Assembly: GCA_050486105.1 (NCBI GenBank)
Contig: JBJHCR010000138.1
Coordinates: 1-15,650, forward strand
Direction: 5' to 3'
Source of the DNA: JAEXNA01 sp050486105
Lineage (GTDB): Bacteria; Vulcanimicrobiota; Xenobia; Xenobiales; JADMJV01
Length of the DNA stretch: 15,650 bases
Part shown: piece by piece, positions 8,300 through 13,921 of the stretch
Layout: the number at the start of each line of letters is the position of its first letter
Numbering within the stretch: position 1 is the first letter of the stretch
Notes under the pieces: generated by a model
The model's database searches: none
What the model was told of the DNA's origin: nothing
Seen by the model: the letters and a program-made list of their open reading frames with translations, nothing else
Position numbers and translations under genes: made by a program

Positions 8300-9259
8300 T
8301 CAGTCGGCTTGGCGAGACCGCAACTTTTGCACCTCTTCGGCCAATCCCGGGTGGGCTTCGTTGGGGTTCTTGGCGGCGCTCTGCTCTAAGTGGTCGGCGG
8401 CCATATCGGTGGTCATACCCTGAATGCTGGTAACCTGAGCCGAAGTGAGATTAGGACGGTCGTCGAGCTTGAGATAGCGACCCAAGACCCCATTACTGTT
8501 GTTCTGAGACGTACCCTCAACGGCAACGTTCCCATCCCCATCAGACTGTTTAGATTGGGAGCGTTGCTGTAGAATCCCCGCCGAACGCATCTCCGTGTTC
8601 ACCCCAGTATTCTCAGTGTTGATGCGACTCTCTCGCACTACTCGGTTGCCTTCGATCCGAACTTGAGAACCGGAATTGCGACCTTCAGGGGTGCTGCCCC
8701 CAGAACTGGCTCCAGACTGCACCTTTTTCTGTAAAGCATCGATTGCTGATTTGGAGTCAGGGCCACCCCCCTTTGAGCCTGCCCCTTCTGCCCCATGAAT
8801 GGTGCGCTCCATGTCAAACTCTTCTCGGATCACTCCAACTTCATCACCGGGAGTGTGCACCGTACCAGGGGTCATAGTGGGCTCCCAGGTGCGAGTCTGG
8901 GTTAGGTTCTCTTCAATCTTTCCAAGCTGTTGCCCGGGCTTCGGTCCGTCGGACTCTCGACTGAACGCATCTCTATCCTCTCGGACCTGAAAGGCCTCTT
9001 CCAAAGCGGTCACCAACGAAGAGAGCGAATTGCCAGACCCCCCTTTTTGCACTGCCTCCAGAGCTTCACTGGAGATTTCGGCTATGTCGATCCTGCCGCC
9101 CTGGTTGCCGTTGCCTTCACGTCCAGGTCCCGCCTGTTGACCCTGCTGAGAAGCCATGCGATGGGCCAACACCGAGTGGGCCGTCTCCGCCACTCGCGAC
9201 TGCAAGCCGATATCGCGATCAACTTTGTCGTGGTCCCCAGAACCGATGGGTGAAATCAT
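8300..9259 (-). CDS. Polar, low-complexity protein of unknown function
   Basis: The start at 9259 is well supported: ATG with GGAGG 6 nt upstream. The 319-residue product has no cysteine, signal peptide or membrane segment. It is rich in Gly, Ser, Gln, Asn and Glu (for example GQQAGPGREGNGNQGG and GSKGGGPDSKSAIDAL), suggesting long disordered linkers between short helices (AEISSEALEAVQKG, SLSSLVTALEEAFQV, DHLEQSAAKNPNEAHPGLA). Part of the centre (VRIEGNRVVRESRINTENTG) looks beta-forming. It has no recognisable domain. Its composition resembles secreted or structural proteins rather than enzymes, but that is an inference. The gene is followed on its 5' side by the large G-rich repeat tract. 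Confidence 0.65.
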   Translation of the reverse strand: MISPIGSGDHDKVDRDIGLQSRVAETAHSVLAHRMASQQGQQAGPGREGNGNQGGRIDIAEISSEALEAVQKGGSGNSLSSLVTALEEAFQVREDRDAFSRESDGPKPGQQLGKIEENLTQTRTWEPTMTPGTVHTPGDEVGVIREEFDMERTIHGAEGAGSKGGGPDSKSAIDALQKKVQSGASSGGSTPEGRNSGSQVRIEGNRVVRESRINTENTGVNTEMRSAGILQQRSQSKQSDGDGNVAVEGTSQNNSNGVLGRYLKLDDRPNLTSAQVTSIQGMTTDMAADHLEQSAAKNPNEAHPGLAEEVQKLRSRQAD

Positions 9260-9339
9260 CCAATTCCTCCGTTCCCTTCAAGATTATCATGCAGAAGTTA
9301 CAGATTCTTTAACGTATTCCATAGTTTTTTCAAGGTCTG

Positions 9340-9530
9340 GGAGGTGGGGCGAGGTGGGCTTGGAGTCGGGGGGCGTGAGGACGCTGGGAGGTGGGCTTGG
9401 AGTCGGGAGGCGTGAGGACGCTGGGAGGTGGCCCTCGAGTCGGGGGGCGGAGCTGAGGACGCAGGAAGGTGGCCCTCGAGTCGGGGGGGCGGAGCGGGGG
9501 GGCGGAGCTGGGCGGGCGCAGGGAGGTGGC
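9340..9530 (+). repeat. G-rich tandem repeats (37-58 bp units)
   Basis: Units begin with GAGGTGG-type sequence at 9351, 9388, 9425, 9465 (GAAGGTGG) and 9523, giving periods of 37, 37, 40 and 58 bp. Each includes a GAGTCGGG core with runs of three to seven G and a GAGGACGC or GCGCAG end. The plus strand is strongly G-rich and could form G-quadruplexes. The last unit end (GGAGGTGGCCCT) runs directly into the 61-bp array. I see no credible gene here: the open frames on both strands are Pro/Gly/Arg low-complexity products of the repeat. Confidence 0.8.
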
Positions 9531-9531
9531 C

Positions 9532-10080
9532 CTAAGCCACCCCGAAGGTGGCTTAGGATCCGGAAAAAACGTGGCTTAGCGGCGGGCGAGGCCAAAGCCA
9601 CCCTGAGGGCGGCTTAGGATCCGGAAAAAACGTGGCTTAGCTGCAGGCGAGGGCTAAGCCACCCCGAGGGCGGCTTAGGATCCGGAAAAAACGTGGCTTA
9701 GAGGCGGGCGAGGGCTAAGCCACCCCGAGGGCGGCTTAGGATCCGGAAAAAACGTGGCTTAGCGGCGGGCGAGGGCTAAGCCACCCCGAGGGCGGCTTAG
9801 GATCCGGAAAAAACGTGGCTTAGCTGCAGGCGAGGCCAAAGCCACCCCGAGGGCGGCTTAGGATCCGGAAAAAACGTGGCTTAGCTGCAGGCGAGGCCAA
9901 AGCCACCCTGAGGGCGGCTTAGGATCCGGAAAAAACGTGGCTTAGCTGCAGGCGAGGCCAAAGCCACCCCGAGAGTGGCTTAGGATCCGGAAAAAACGTG
10001 GCTTAGCGGCGGGCGCGGGCCTAAGCCACCCCGAGGGCGGCTTAGGATCCGGAAAAAACGTGGCTTTAGCCCGGCGAGCC
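9532..10080 (+). repeat. Array 1: nine copies of a 61-bp hairpin repeat
   Basis: Copies start (AAGCC) at 9534, 9595, 9656, 9717, 9778, 9839, 9900, 9961 and 10023: seven exact 61-bp steps and one of 62. Each unit has a self-complementary head (AAGCCACCC, CGA, GGGCGGCTT), then GGATCCGG, A6, C, GTGGCTTAG and a GC-rich linker (CGGCGGGCGAGGG or CTGCAGGCGAGGC). Copies 1 and 8 carry GGTGGCTT or GTGGCTT in the right arm, restoring pairing with the left arm, so the hairpin appears to be maintained. The array lies immediately downstream of the leftward sulfur operon. Confidence 0.95.
9991..10029 (-). terminator. Intrinsic terminator formed between repeat units (one of a series)
   Basis: Read on the minus strand, GTGGCTTAG (from 10029 leftward) pairs perfectly with CTAAGCCAC across a 14-nt GC-rich loop and is followed by G and six T. 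This is a standard rho-independent layout. It faces transcripts from the leftward sulfur operon. Equivalent structures recur at every unit junction of array 1; about half have perfect 9-bp stems and the others have one mismatch (CAAAG in place of CTAAG). Confidence 0.55.
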
Positions 10081-10146
10081 AGAGGGCCGGGGGTTGGAAG
10101 GCGCAGGCCAGCTAGAGCGGCGAGGTCGGGGCTTTGGAGTGGGCTA

Positions 10147-10185
10147 TCGACCGACACGAAACAACGAAAGCCTCGTGCCGGTCGA
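10147..10185 (-). terminator. Strong hairpin just after the ArsR-family gene
   Basis: Arms 10147-10159 (TCGACCGACACGA) and 10173-10185 (TCGTGCCGGTCGA) pair over 13 bp with one mismatch around a 13-nt loop. The hairpin begins 10 nt past the repressor stop codon. There is no T-tract after it on the minus strand, so it may be an RNA 3'-end stabiliser or a weak terminator backed up by array 1. Confidence 0.4.
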
Positions 10186-10194
10186 CAGTCGAGT

Positions 10195-10515
10195 CTATTC
10201 CTCGTCGATGGGGCAACTTCGGATGCACTCCAAGAGGGTGGGCAACTTTTCGTGAACCAGAAAATAGTAGACCTGGTTGCCGTCTCTGCGATTGCCTAAG
10301 AGCCCCAAGGTCTTTAGTCTACTCAAGTACATAGAGACAGTAGGTTGGGGTTGCTGGCACAAACCGGCCAACTCGTTCACGGTTTTCTCTCCGTGAATCT
10401 CCAGCAGGTCCACCAACTGTAAGCGCAGGGGGTGCCCCAGAGCCTTGAACATCTCCGAGGCAAAGTTCAGTTTCTCTGAGCTCAGAGCATCTATGAGTTG
10501 AGCGTCCTGCTTCAA
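10195..10515 (-). CDS. ArsR-family repressor, likely sulfur-responsive
   Basis: The 106-residue protein has the ArsR/SmtB winged-helix pattern: MFKALGHPLRLQLVDLL (22-38), recognition helix region QPTVSMYLSRLKTLGLL (57-73), and a beta-wing NRRDGNQVYYFLV (75-87). The start is TTG at 10515, overlapping the upstream TGA stop as TTGA, with GAGG about 8 nt upstream, so it is translationally coupled to the dioxygenase gene. Cysteines are Cys53 (recognition helix side), Cys97 and Cys101 (last helix). Relatives in sulfur operons (BigR, SqrR, YgaV) sense persulfide through a cysteine pair. Cys101 or Cys97 could be the C-terminal partner, but the pairing residue is not in the usual place, so metal or other thiol sensing is not excluded. 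Its position as last gene of the operon suggests autoregulation. Confidence 0.9.
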   Translation of the reverse strand: MKQDAQLIDALSSEKLNFASEMFKALGHPLRLQLVDLLEIHGEKTVNELAGLCQQPQPTVSMYLSRLKTLGLLGNRRDGNQVYYFLVHEKLPTLLECIRSCPIDEE

Positions 10516-11891
10516 GATGGAACCCTCACCGGCTCGGCTATGGCCGCGTATCCTCCAATAATGTCCTGGGGTTCGAAGCCTTCCTTCTCCAGGAAGCTTG
10601 AAGCGATCAGCGAGCGTAGCCCTGAACCACAGTAGAGGATAGGATTCTTCGGCACCTCGTCGAGTCGGTTGTGGAGATAACCCAAGAACAGATGCCTAGC
10701 ACCTTCGACGTGCCCCTCGTTCCATTCGTTGGTGCCCCGAACATCCACCACCCGGTCCCTACTGCTACCCAGTACCTCGGGACCCGTTCGCTTGCTGCTG
10801 ACCATCTGCAATCCCGAACCCTCTAGGTCCTGGGAGTAGAAAAGACCTGCGGTGTTGTCGAGTCCAATTGAGCGCAAAGCGGACAAGGCCTGTTGGGCGC
10901 CGTCTTCATTGGCAACGATCAGGTAGTGAGGCTCATCATAGGAGAGCATCCAGCCAGCCCAGTTGGTCAGATCCTTGCCATTGGGCAGAAACAGGGCGCT
11001 CGTCGGATGGCTTTGGGCAAACTCTTCGACTCCCCGCAGATCCACCACCATAGCCTTCTGTTCCTGCAAGATCTTCATCTGGTCGGAACTCACTTTAGGT
11101 GGGAGAGCGGTTGGCAACACAGCCGGCCCAATCTTGTTCAGCTTCTTCATCTGGGCAAAATAATAAGGGGGTTCGGGCTGGCCTTCCAGGATCTTCTCCA
11201 CGAACTCGTCTTCGGTTTTGCACTGAAAGGCCCAGTTGGCGATCTTTTCGTAGCCGAGCACGGTGGAGGGCACAGCCCCCAACGCCTTACCACAGGCCGA
11301 ACCTGCTCCGTGAGCCGGCCAAATCTGCAAGTGGTCGGGGAGCTTGGCAAACTTTTGCAGGGAGTGATAGAGAACCACCGCGCCCTTGCGCATGGTGTCT
11401 CGGAACCCGGCAGCCTTCTCCAGGAGGTCCGGCCGGCCCACATCTCCCACGAACAGGAAATCCCCAGTGAAGACCCCCATGGGCTCCTCGCTTGCCGGAT
11501 GGTCGGTGAGCAAGAAGCTGATGTGCTCGGGGGTATGCCCGGGGGTGTGCAAGACCTTGAGGGAAATGCCTCCCAAACGAATCACATCTCCGTCTTTGAC
11601 CAAGACATCGTTCGGTCCGTGGAAACTGTACTTCCAGTCGTCATCCCCCTCATCGGAGAGATACATCTTGGCACCCACCCGATGGGAGAGTTCCCTCGAC
11701 CCAGAAATGTAGTCGGCGTGGATGTGCGTTTCGGTGGTGGCCACGATCTCCATACCCTGCTTCTCAGCGGCTTCAAGATAGATGTCCACTTCTCGAGCAG
11801 GATCGATCACGATGGCCTGTCCGGTTTTCTGACAGCCCACCAAATAGCTGGCCTGGGCCAAGTTCTCATCGTAGAATCTCTCTAGATACAT
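10512..11891 (-). CDS. CstB-like persulfide dioxygenase with two rhodanese domains
   Basis: The chosen ATG at 11891 gives 459 residues that begin directly with the family sequence MYLERFYDENLAQASYLVG. An ATG 12 codons earlier has no ribosome site. Residues 1-250 are a metallo-beta-lactamase fold of the ETHE1/persulfide dioxygenase type: THIHADY (55-61), HTPGHTPE (115-122), TGDFLFVGDVGR (142-153) and WPAHGAGSACG (191-201). By family knowledge, iron is held by His56, His119 and Asp144. Residues about 265-360 are a rhodanese fold without a catalytic Cys (VANED near 326-330). Residues about 365-455 are an active rhodanese with Cys421 in CGSGLRS. This three-part order matches Staphylococcus CstB, which oxidises persulfide sulfur and releases thiosulfate or sulfite. 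The protein is probably cytosolic. Confidence 0.92.
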   Translation of the reverse strand: MYLERFYDENLAQASYLVGCQKTGQAIVIDPAREVDIYLEAAEKQGMEIVATTETHIHADYISGSRELSHRVGAKMYLSDEGDDDWKYSFHGPNDVLVKDGDVIRLGGISLKVLHTPGHTPEHISFLLTDHPASEEPMGVFTGDFLFVGDVGRPDLLEKAAGFRDTMRKGAVVLYHSLQKFAKLPDHLQIWPAHGAGSACGKALGAVPSTVLGYEKIANWAFQCKTEDEFVEKILEGQPEPPYYFAQMKKLNKIGPAVLPTALPPKVSSDQMKILQEQKAMVVDLRGVEEFAQSHPTSALFLPNGKDLTNWAGWMLSYDEPHYLIVANEDGAQQALSALRSIGLDNTAGLFYSQDLEGSGLQMVSSKRTGPEVLGSSRDRVVDVRGTNEWNEGHVEGARHLFLGYLHNRLDEVPKNPILYCGSGLRSLIASSFLEKEGFEPQDIIGGYAAIAEPVRVPS

Positions 11892-11999
11892 TTTCGATGT
11901 CTCTTTTCTCTCGCCTGAAGCGAGCATTGGTGATTTTTTTGAGGTTAGGGCGAAGGTTTTAGGACTGACCCACGGCCCGAGTGGCTGACTTGAACGCGT

Positions 12000-12527
12000 C
12001 TAGGCGCACTTCTGGCAGTTGCGTTTGCGGTTATAGGGCAGTTTGGCCAGGACCATCGCCATACCGCAGGTGTCGGTCACGCCGGCAAAAACCAGTCCGC
12101 AGCCTACGAAGGCCGGCAGGGCCGCCCAGCGGGGGTCCACGGTCAGGGCCAAGAAAGCTCCCACCGCCACCATGGTTCCCGCGATGATGCGAACCTGCCG
12201 CTCTAGGGATATGCCGCTGCTTTGGCCTTGCTGCACGGGCAGTCCGGCTGCAGTCCATGCTTTCATTCCGCCATCGAGAACATAGGCCTCGACTCCGCAC
12301 TTCTCCAACTCTTCTTGAGCCTTACAGGCTCGATTCCCTGAAGCGCAAACCAGCACCACCCGTTCTCTATCCTTGAGAGTCGTTCCGGCTTCAGCCAGGT
12401 CCCCCAGAGGAATATTGGTGGCCCCTTCAACTTTTTCGATTTCAAATTCGTGCGGTGTACGCACGTCGACCAGAGTGAATTCGTTCACATTTGCGTACAC
12501 TTCGTGTGCTTTAACAGTCTTTGACAT
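12000..12527 (-). CDS. Rhodanese with YgaP-type membrane tail
   Basis: The 175-residue protein starts at an ATG with GGAGG 7 nt upstream. Residues 1-98 are a single rhodanese domain (LVDVRTPHEFEIEKVEGATN, then active loop CASGNRAC with Cys61, then VLDGGMKAWTAAGLPV). Residues about 107-165 match the DUF2892/YgaP membrane tail: SLERQVRIIAGTMVAVGAFL and FVGCGLVFAGVTDTCGMAMV form two helices. A Cys pair ends the protein (NCQKCA). In E. coli YgaP the rhodanese sits on the inner face of the membrane and transfers sulfane sulfur. Here it is the first gene of the leftward operon, 108 bp before the dioxygenase gene, and probably passes persulfide to it. Confidence 0.92.
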   Translation of the reverse strand: MSKTVKAHEVYANVNEFTLVDVRTPHEFEIEKVEGATNIPLGDLAEAGTTLKDRERVVLVCASGNRACKAQEELEKCGVEAYVLDGGMKAWTAAGLPVQQGQSSGISLERQVRIIAGTMVAVGAFLALTVDPRWAALPAFVGCGLVFAGVTDTCGMAMVLAKLPYNRKRNCQKCA

Positions 12528-12585
12528 GTCTTGTCCTCCATTTGGGGCTTAAGGGAGATTCGGCGCAGTGCCCCTTTACAATCTC

Positions 12586-12614
12586 ATTAAAATAGATTTA
12601 TATATATTTGTCAA
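12586..12614 (-). promoter_or_regulatory. Sigma70-type promoter of the leftward sulfur operon
   Basis: On the minus strand TTGACA (12614-12609, a perfect -35) is followed by 17 nt and TTTAAT (12591-12586, 5 of 6 matches to TATAAT). The predicted start is near 12579, giving a leader of about 50 nt before the rhodanese ATG. The surrounding DNA is strongly AT-rich. Confidence 0.7.
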
Positions 12615-12636
12615 TATGCTAAATTCGACATATACA
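12603..12636. promoter_or_regulatory. Candidate operator: inverted repeat over both promoters
   Basis: TATATTTGTC (12603-12612) and GACATATACA (12627-12636) form an imperfect inverted repeat (8 of 10 pairs) with a 14-bp AT-rich spacer. It covers both -35 elements and the rightward -10. AT-rich imperfect palindromes are usual targets of ArsR-family dimers. The ArsR-type repressor of this locus is the obvious candidate ligand; that is an inference. Confidence 0.45.
12608..12636 (+). promoter_or_regulatory. Promoter of the TauE gene, overlapping the leftward promoter
   Basis: On the plus strand TTGTCA (12608-12613, 5 of 6) is followed by 17 nt and TATACA (12631-12636, 4 of 6). Its -35 element occupies the same bases as the -35 of the leftward promoter, so the two polymerase sites would exclude each other or be repressed together. 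Confidence 0.5.
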
Positions 12637-12671
12637 AAAAAATTAATCTTCGAAAAACCACGGAGGCCCCA

Positions 12672-13424
12672 ATGTTGGTAACCATCCTTGCCGCCCTGGT
12701 CGGTCTGTCTCTGGGACTCTTGGGAGCCGGGGGCTCGATCTTGGCGGTCCCCATCTTGAATTATGCGGCAGGGCTATCGGCCAAGGAAGCGGTTGCGGGC
12801 TCGCTCTTTGCCGTGGGCGCGGTTTCCGCTATCGGAACACTCCTGGCCCACCGCGAAGGCAGAGTCCTTTGGAAGCAAGGCAGTCTCTTTGCGGTGGTGG
12901 CGACTCTGGGCACCCTGGGAGGGGTACAGATAGCGGCCCGAATAAGTGGCACCGTGCAAATGTTCTTGTTCATCCTGGTCATGCTGGTGGCGATCTTCGC
13001 CATGATCAAGAAAGCGAACACCGCGCCATCCGAGGAGCCTTTCAAGCCCTCAAGCGGAGCGGTGGGTTCGGTCCTTAAAGCCTTGGGGGTAGGACTGACC
13101 ACCGGCCTAGTCGGAGTCGGAGGCGGATTTCTGATGGTGCCGGCTTTGGTGGCCCTGTTCGATATGCCGATGAAAAAGGCCACCGGAACTTCTCTGTGGG
13201 TCATCGCCGTCAACAGCGCCGTGGGGTTGGCCGGATACTCACAAATGATCGACCTGAACTGGTGGGTTCTGGGCACCTTCACCGGAGCGGCCATTTTAGG
13301 GCTTTTCGGCGGCATGCTGTTAGCTCGCCGACTCGACGGGCCACGCCTGACGAAGATCTTTATTGGAGTGGTGGTCCTGGTGTGCCTGTACACTATTGGG
13401 CAAGAGGTCAGCCCCCTACTCTGA
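12672..13424 (+). CDS. TauE/SafE-family sulfite exporter
   Basis: The 250-residue membrane protein has an ATG start with GGAGG 5 nt upstream. It shows the internal duplication of the family: a first half beginning VGLSLGLLGAGGSILAVPIL (10-29) and a second half beginning GVGLTTGLVGVGGGFLMVPA, with six to eight hydrophobic helices in all and a hydrophilic loop (KKANTAPSEEPFKPSS) between halves. TauE/SafE proteins move sulfite, sulfoacetate or related anions across the inner membrane. Divergent pairing with a persulfide dioxygenase operon argues for sulfite or thiosulfate efflux, as in the cst and bigR loci of other bacteria. The 3' end lies 87 bp before array 2. Length is normal and no lesion is seen. 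Confidence 0.92.
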   Translation: MLVTILAALVGLSLGLLGAGGSILAVPILNYAAGLSAKEAVAGSLFAVGAVSAIGTLLAHREGRVLWKQGSLFAVVATLGTLGGVQIAARISGTVQMFLFILVMLVAIFAMIKKANTAPSEEPFKPSSGAVGSVLKALGVGLTTGLVGVGGGFLMVPALVALFDMPMKKATGTSLWVIAVNSAVGLAGYSQMIDLNWWVLGTFTGAAILGLFGGMLLARRLDGPRLTKIFIGVVVLVCLYTIGQEVSPLL

Positions 13425-13431
13425 CGGGGAG

Positions 13432-13510
13432 TTTGCTTAGTGGCTCGCTCCGGCCTAAGCCACCCTGCTCTGGCTGGCCTGCGCCTTCCAGCACCGCCCG
13501 CCCACCGCTT
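13432..13510. repeat. Decayed repeat-related segment before array 2
   Basis: The segment contains isolated GCTTAG and CCTAAGCCACC motifs (13435-13465) and CCGCCCGCCCACCGCTT (13495-13510), which resembles the linker of the 61-bp unit in reverse orientation. It looks like eroded or inverted repeat material between the end of TauE and array 2. GTGGCT and AGCCAC (around 13440-13463) could also form a small hairpin after the TauE stop. Confidence 0.4.
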
Positions 13511-13807
13511 AAGCCGCTCCCAGGTTGGCTTAGGATCCGAAAAAACGTGGCTTAGCGGCGGGCGCGGGCCTAAGCCATCCTAGGAGCGGCTTAGGATCCG
13601 AAAAAACATGGCTTAGCGGCGGGCGAGGCGCTAAGCCGCTCCCAGGTTGGCTTAGGATCCGAAAAAACGTGGCTTAGCGGTGGGCGCGGGCCTAAGCCGC
13701 TCCCAGGTTGGCTTAGGATCCGAAAAAACGTGGCTTAGCGGTGGGCGCGGGCCTAAGCCGTCCCCAGGTTGGCTTAGGATCCGAAAAAACGTGGCTTAGC
13801 GGTGGGC
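13511..13807 (+). repeat. Array 2: five copies of the 61-bp repeat family
   Basis: Copies start (AAGCC) at 13511, 13572, 13633, 13694 and 13755, exactly 61 bp apart; the last ends near 13807. They share GGCTTAGGATCCG, A6, CGTGGCTTAGCGG with array 1 in the same orientation. They differ in the head (GCTCCCAGGTT in place of CACCCCGAGGG) and have one G fewer before the A run. Copy 2 is divergent (CATCCTAGGAGC, and CATGG for CGTGG). No gene is seen between 13425 and 13921. Confidence 0.95.
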
Positions 13808-13921
13808 TGATGTCCGGCTCAATTGATGAGGGGGTTTGACGGCGCTCGGGGTTTGTGCGAAACAGAAAAAAAGGTCTTTTAGCGAACCGAAGAAAGGCTT
13901 GGTCGGTTTGGAGACCATGTT

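Noticed and set aside
9287..9601. Proline-rich minus-strand open frame in the G-rich repeat tract
   Set aside because: It consists of translated repeat DNA with no Shine-Dalgarno site; the Pro/Ser/Arg composition follows from the G-rich opposite strand.
9532..10080. CRISPR array
   Set aside because: The units are tandem and near-identical over the full 61 bp; there are no variable spacers and no cas genes nearby.
9942..10299. Short open frames on both strands at the right edge of array 1
   Set aside because: They are built from repeat units plus antisense of the ArsR-family gene and have no independent coding evidence.
10893..11885. Long plus-strand open frame (330 codons) opposite the dioxygenase gene
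   Set aside because: It lies wholly antisense to a gene with clear motifs, has no ribosome site or recognisable domain, and its composition is that of a reverse-frame shadow.
12761..13393. Minus-strand open frame of 210 codons opposite TauE
   Set aside because: The product is Arg/Pro/Thr-rich and antisense to a clear TauE/SafE protein, so it is a shadow caused by codon bias.
9532..13807. Integron cassette array with attC sites
   Set aside because: No integrase, no GTTRRRY core sites and no gene between successive repeat units.
13836..13864. Promoter TTGACG for lgt
   Set aside because: The -35 is good, but the bases 17 nt downstream (GAAACA) do not resemble a -10 box.
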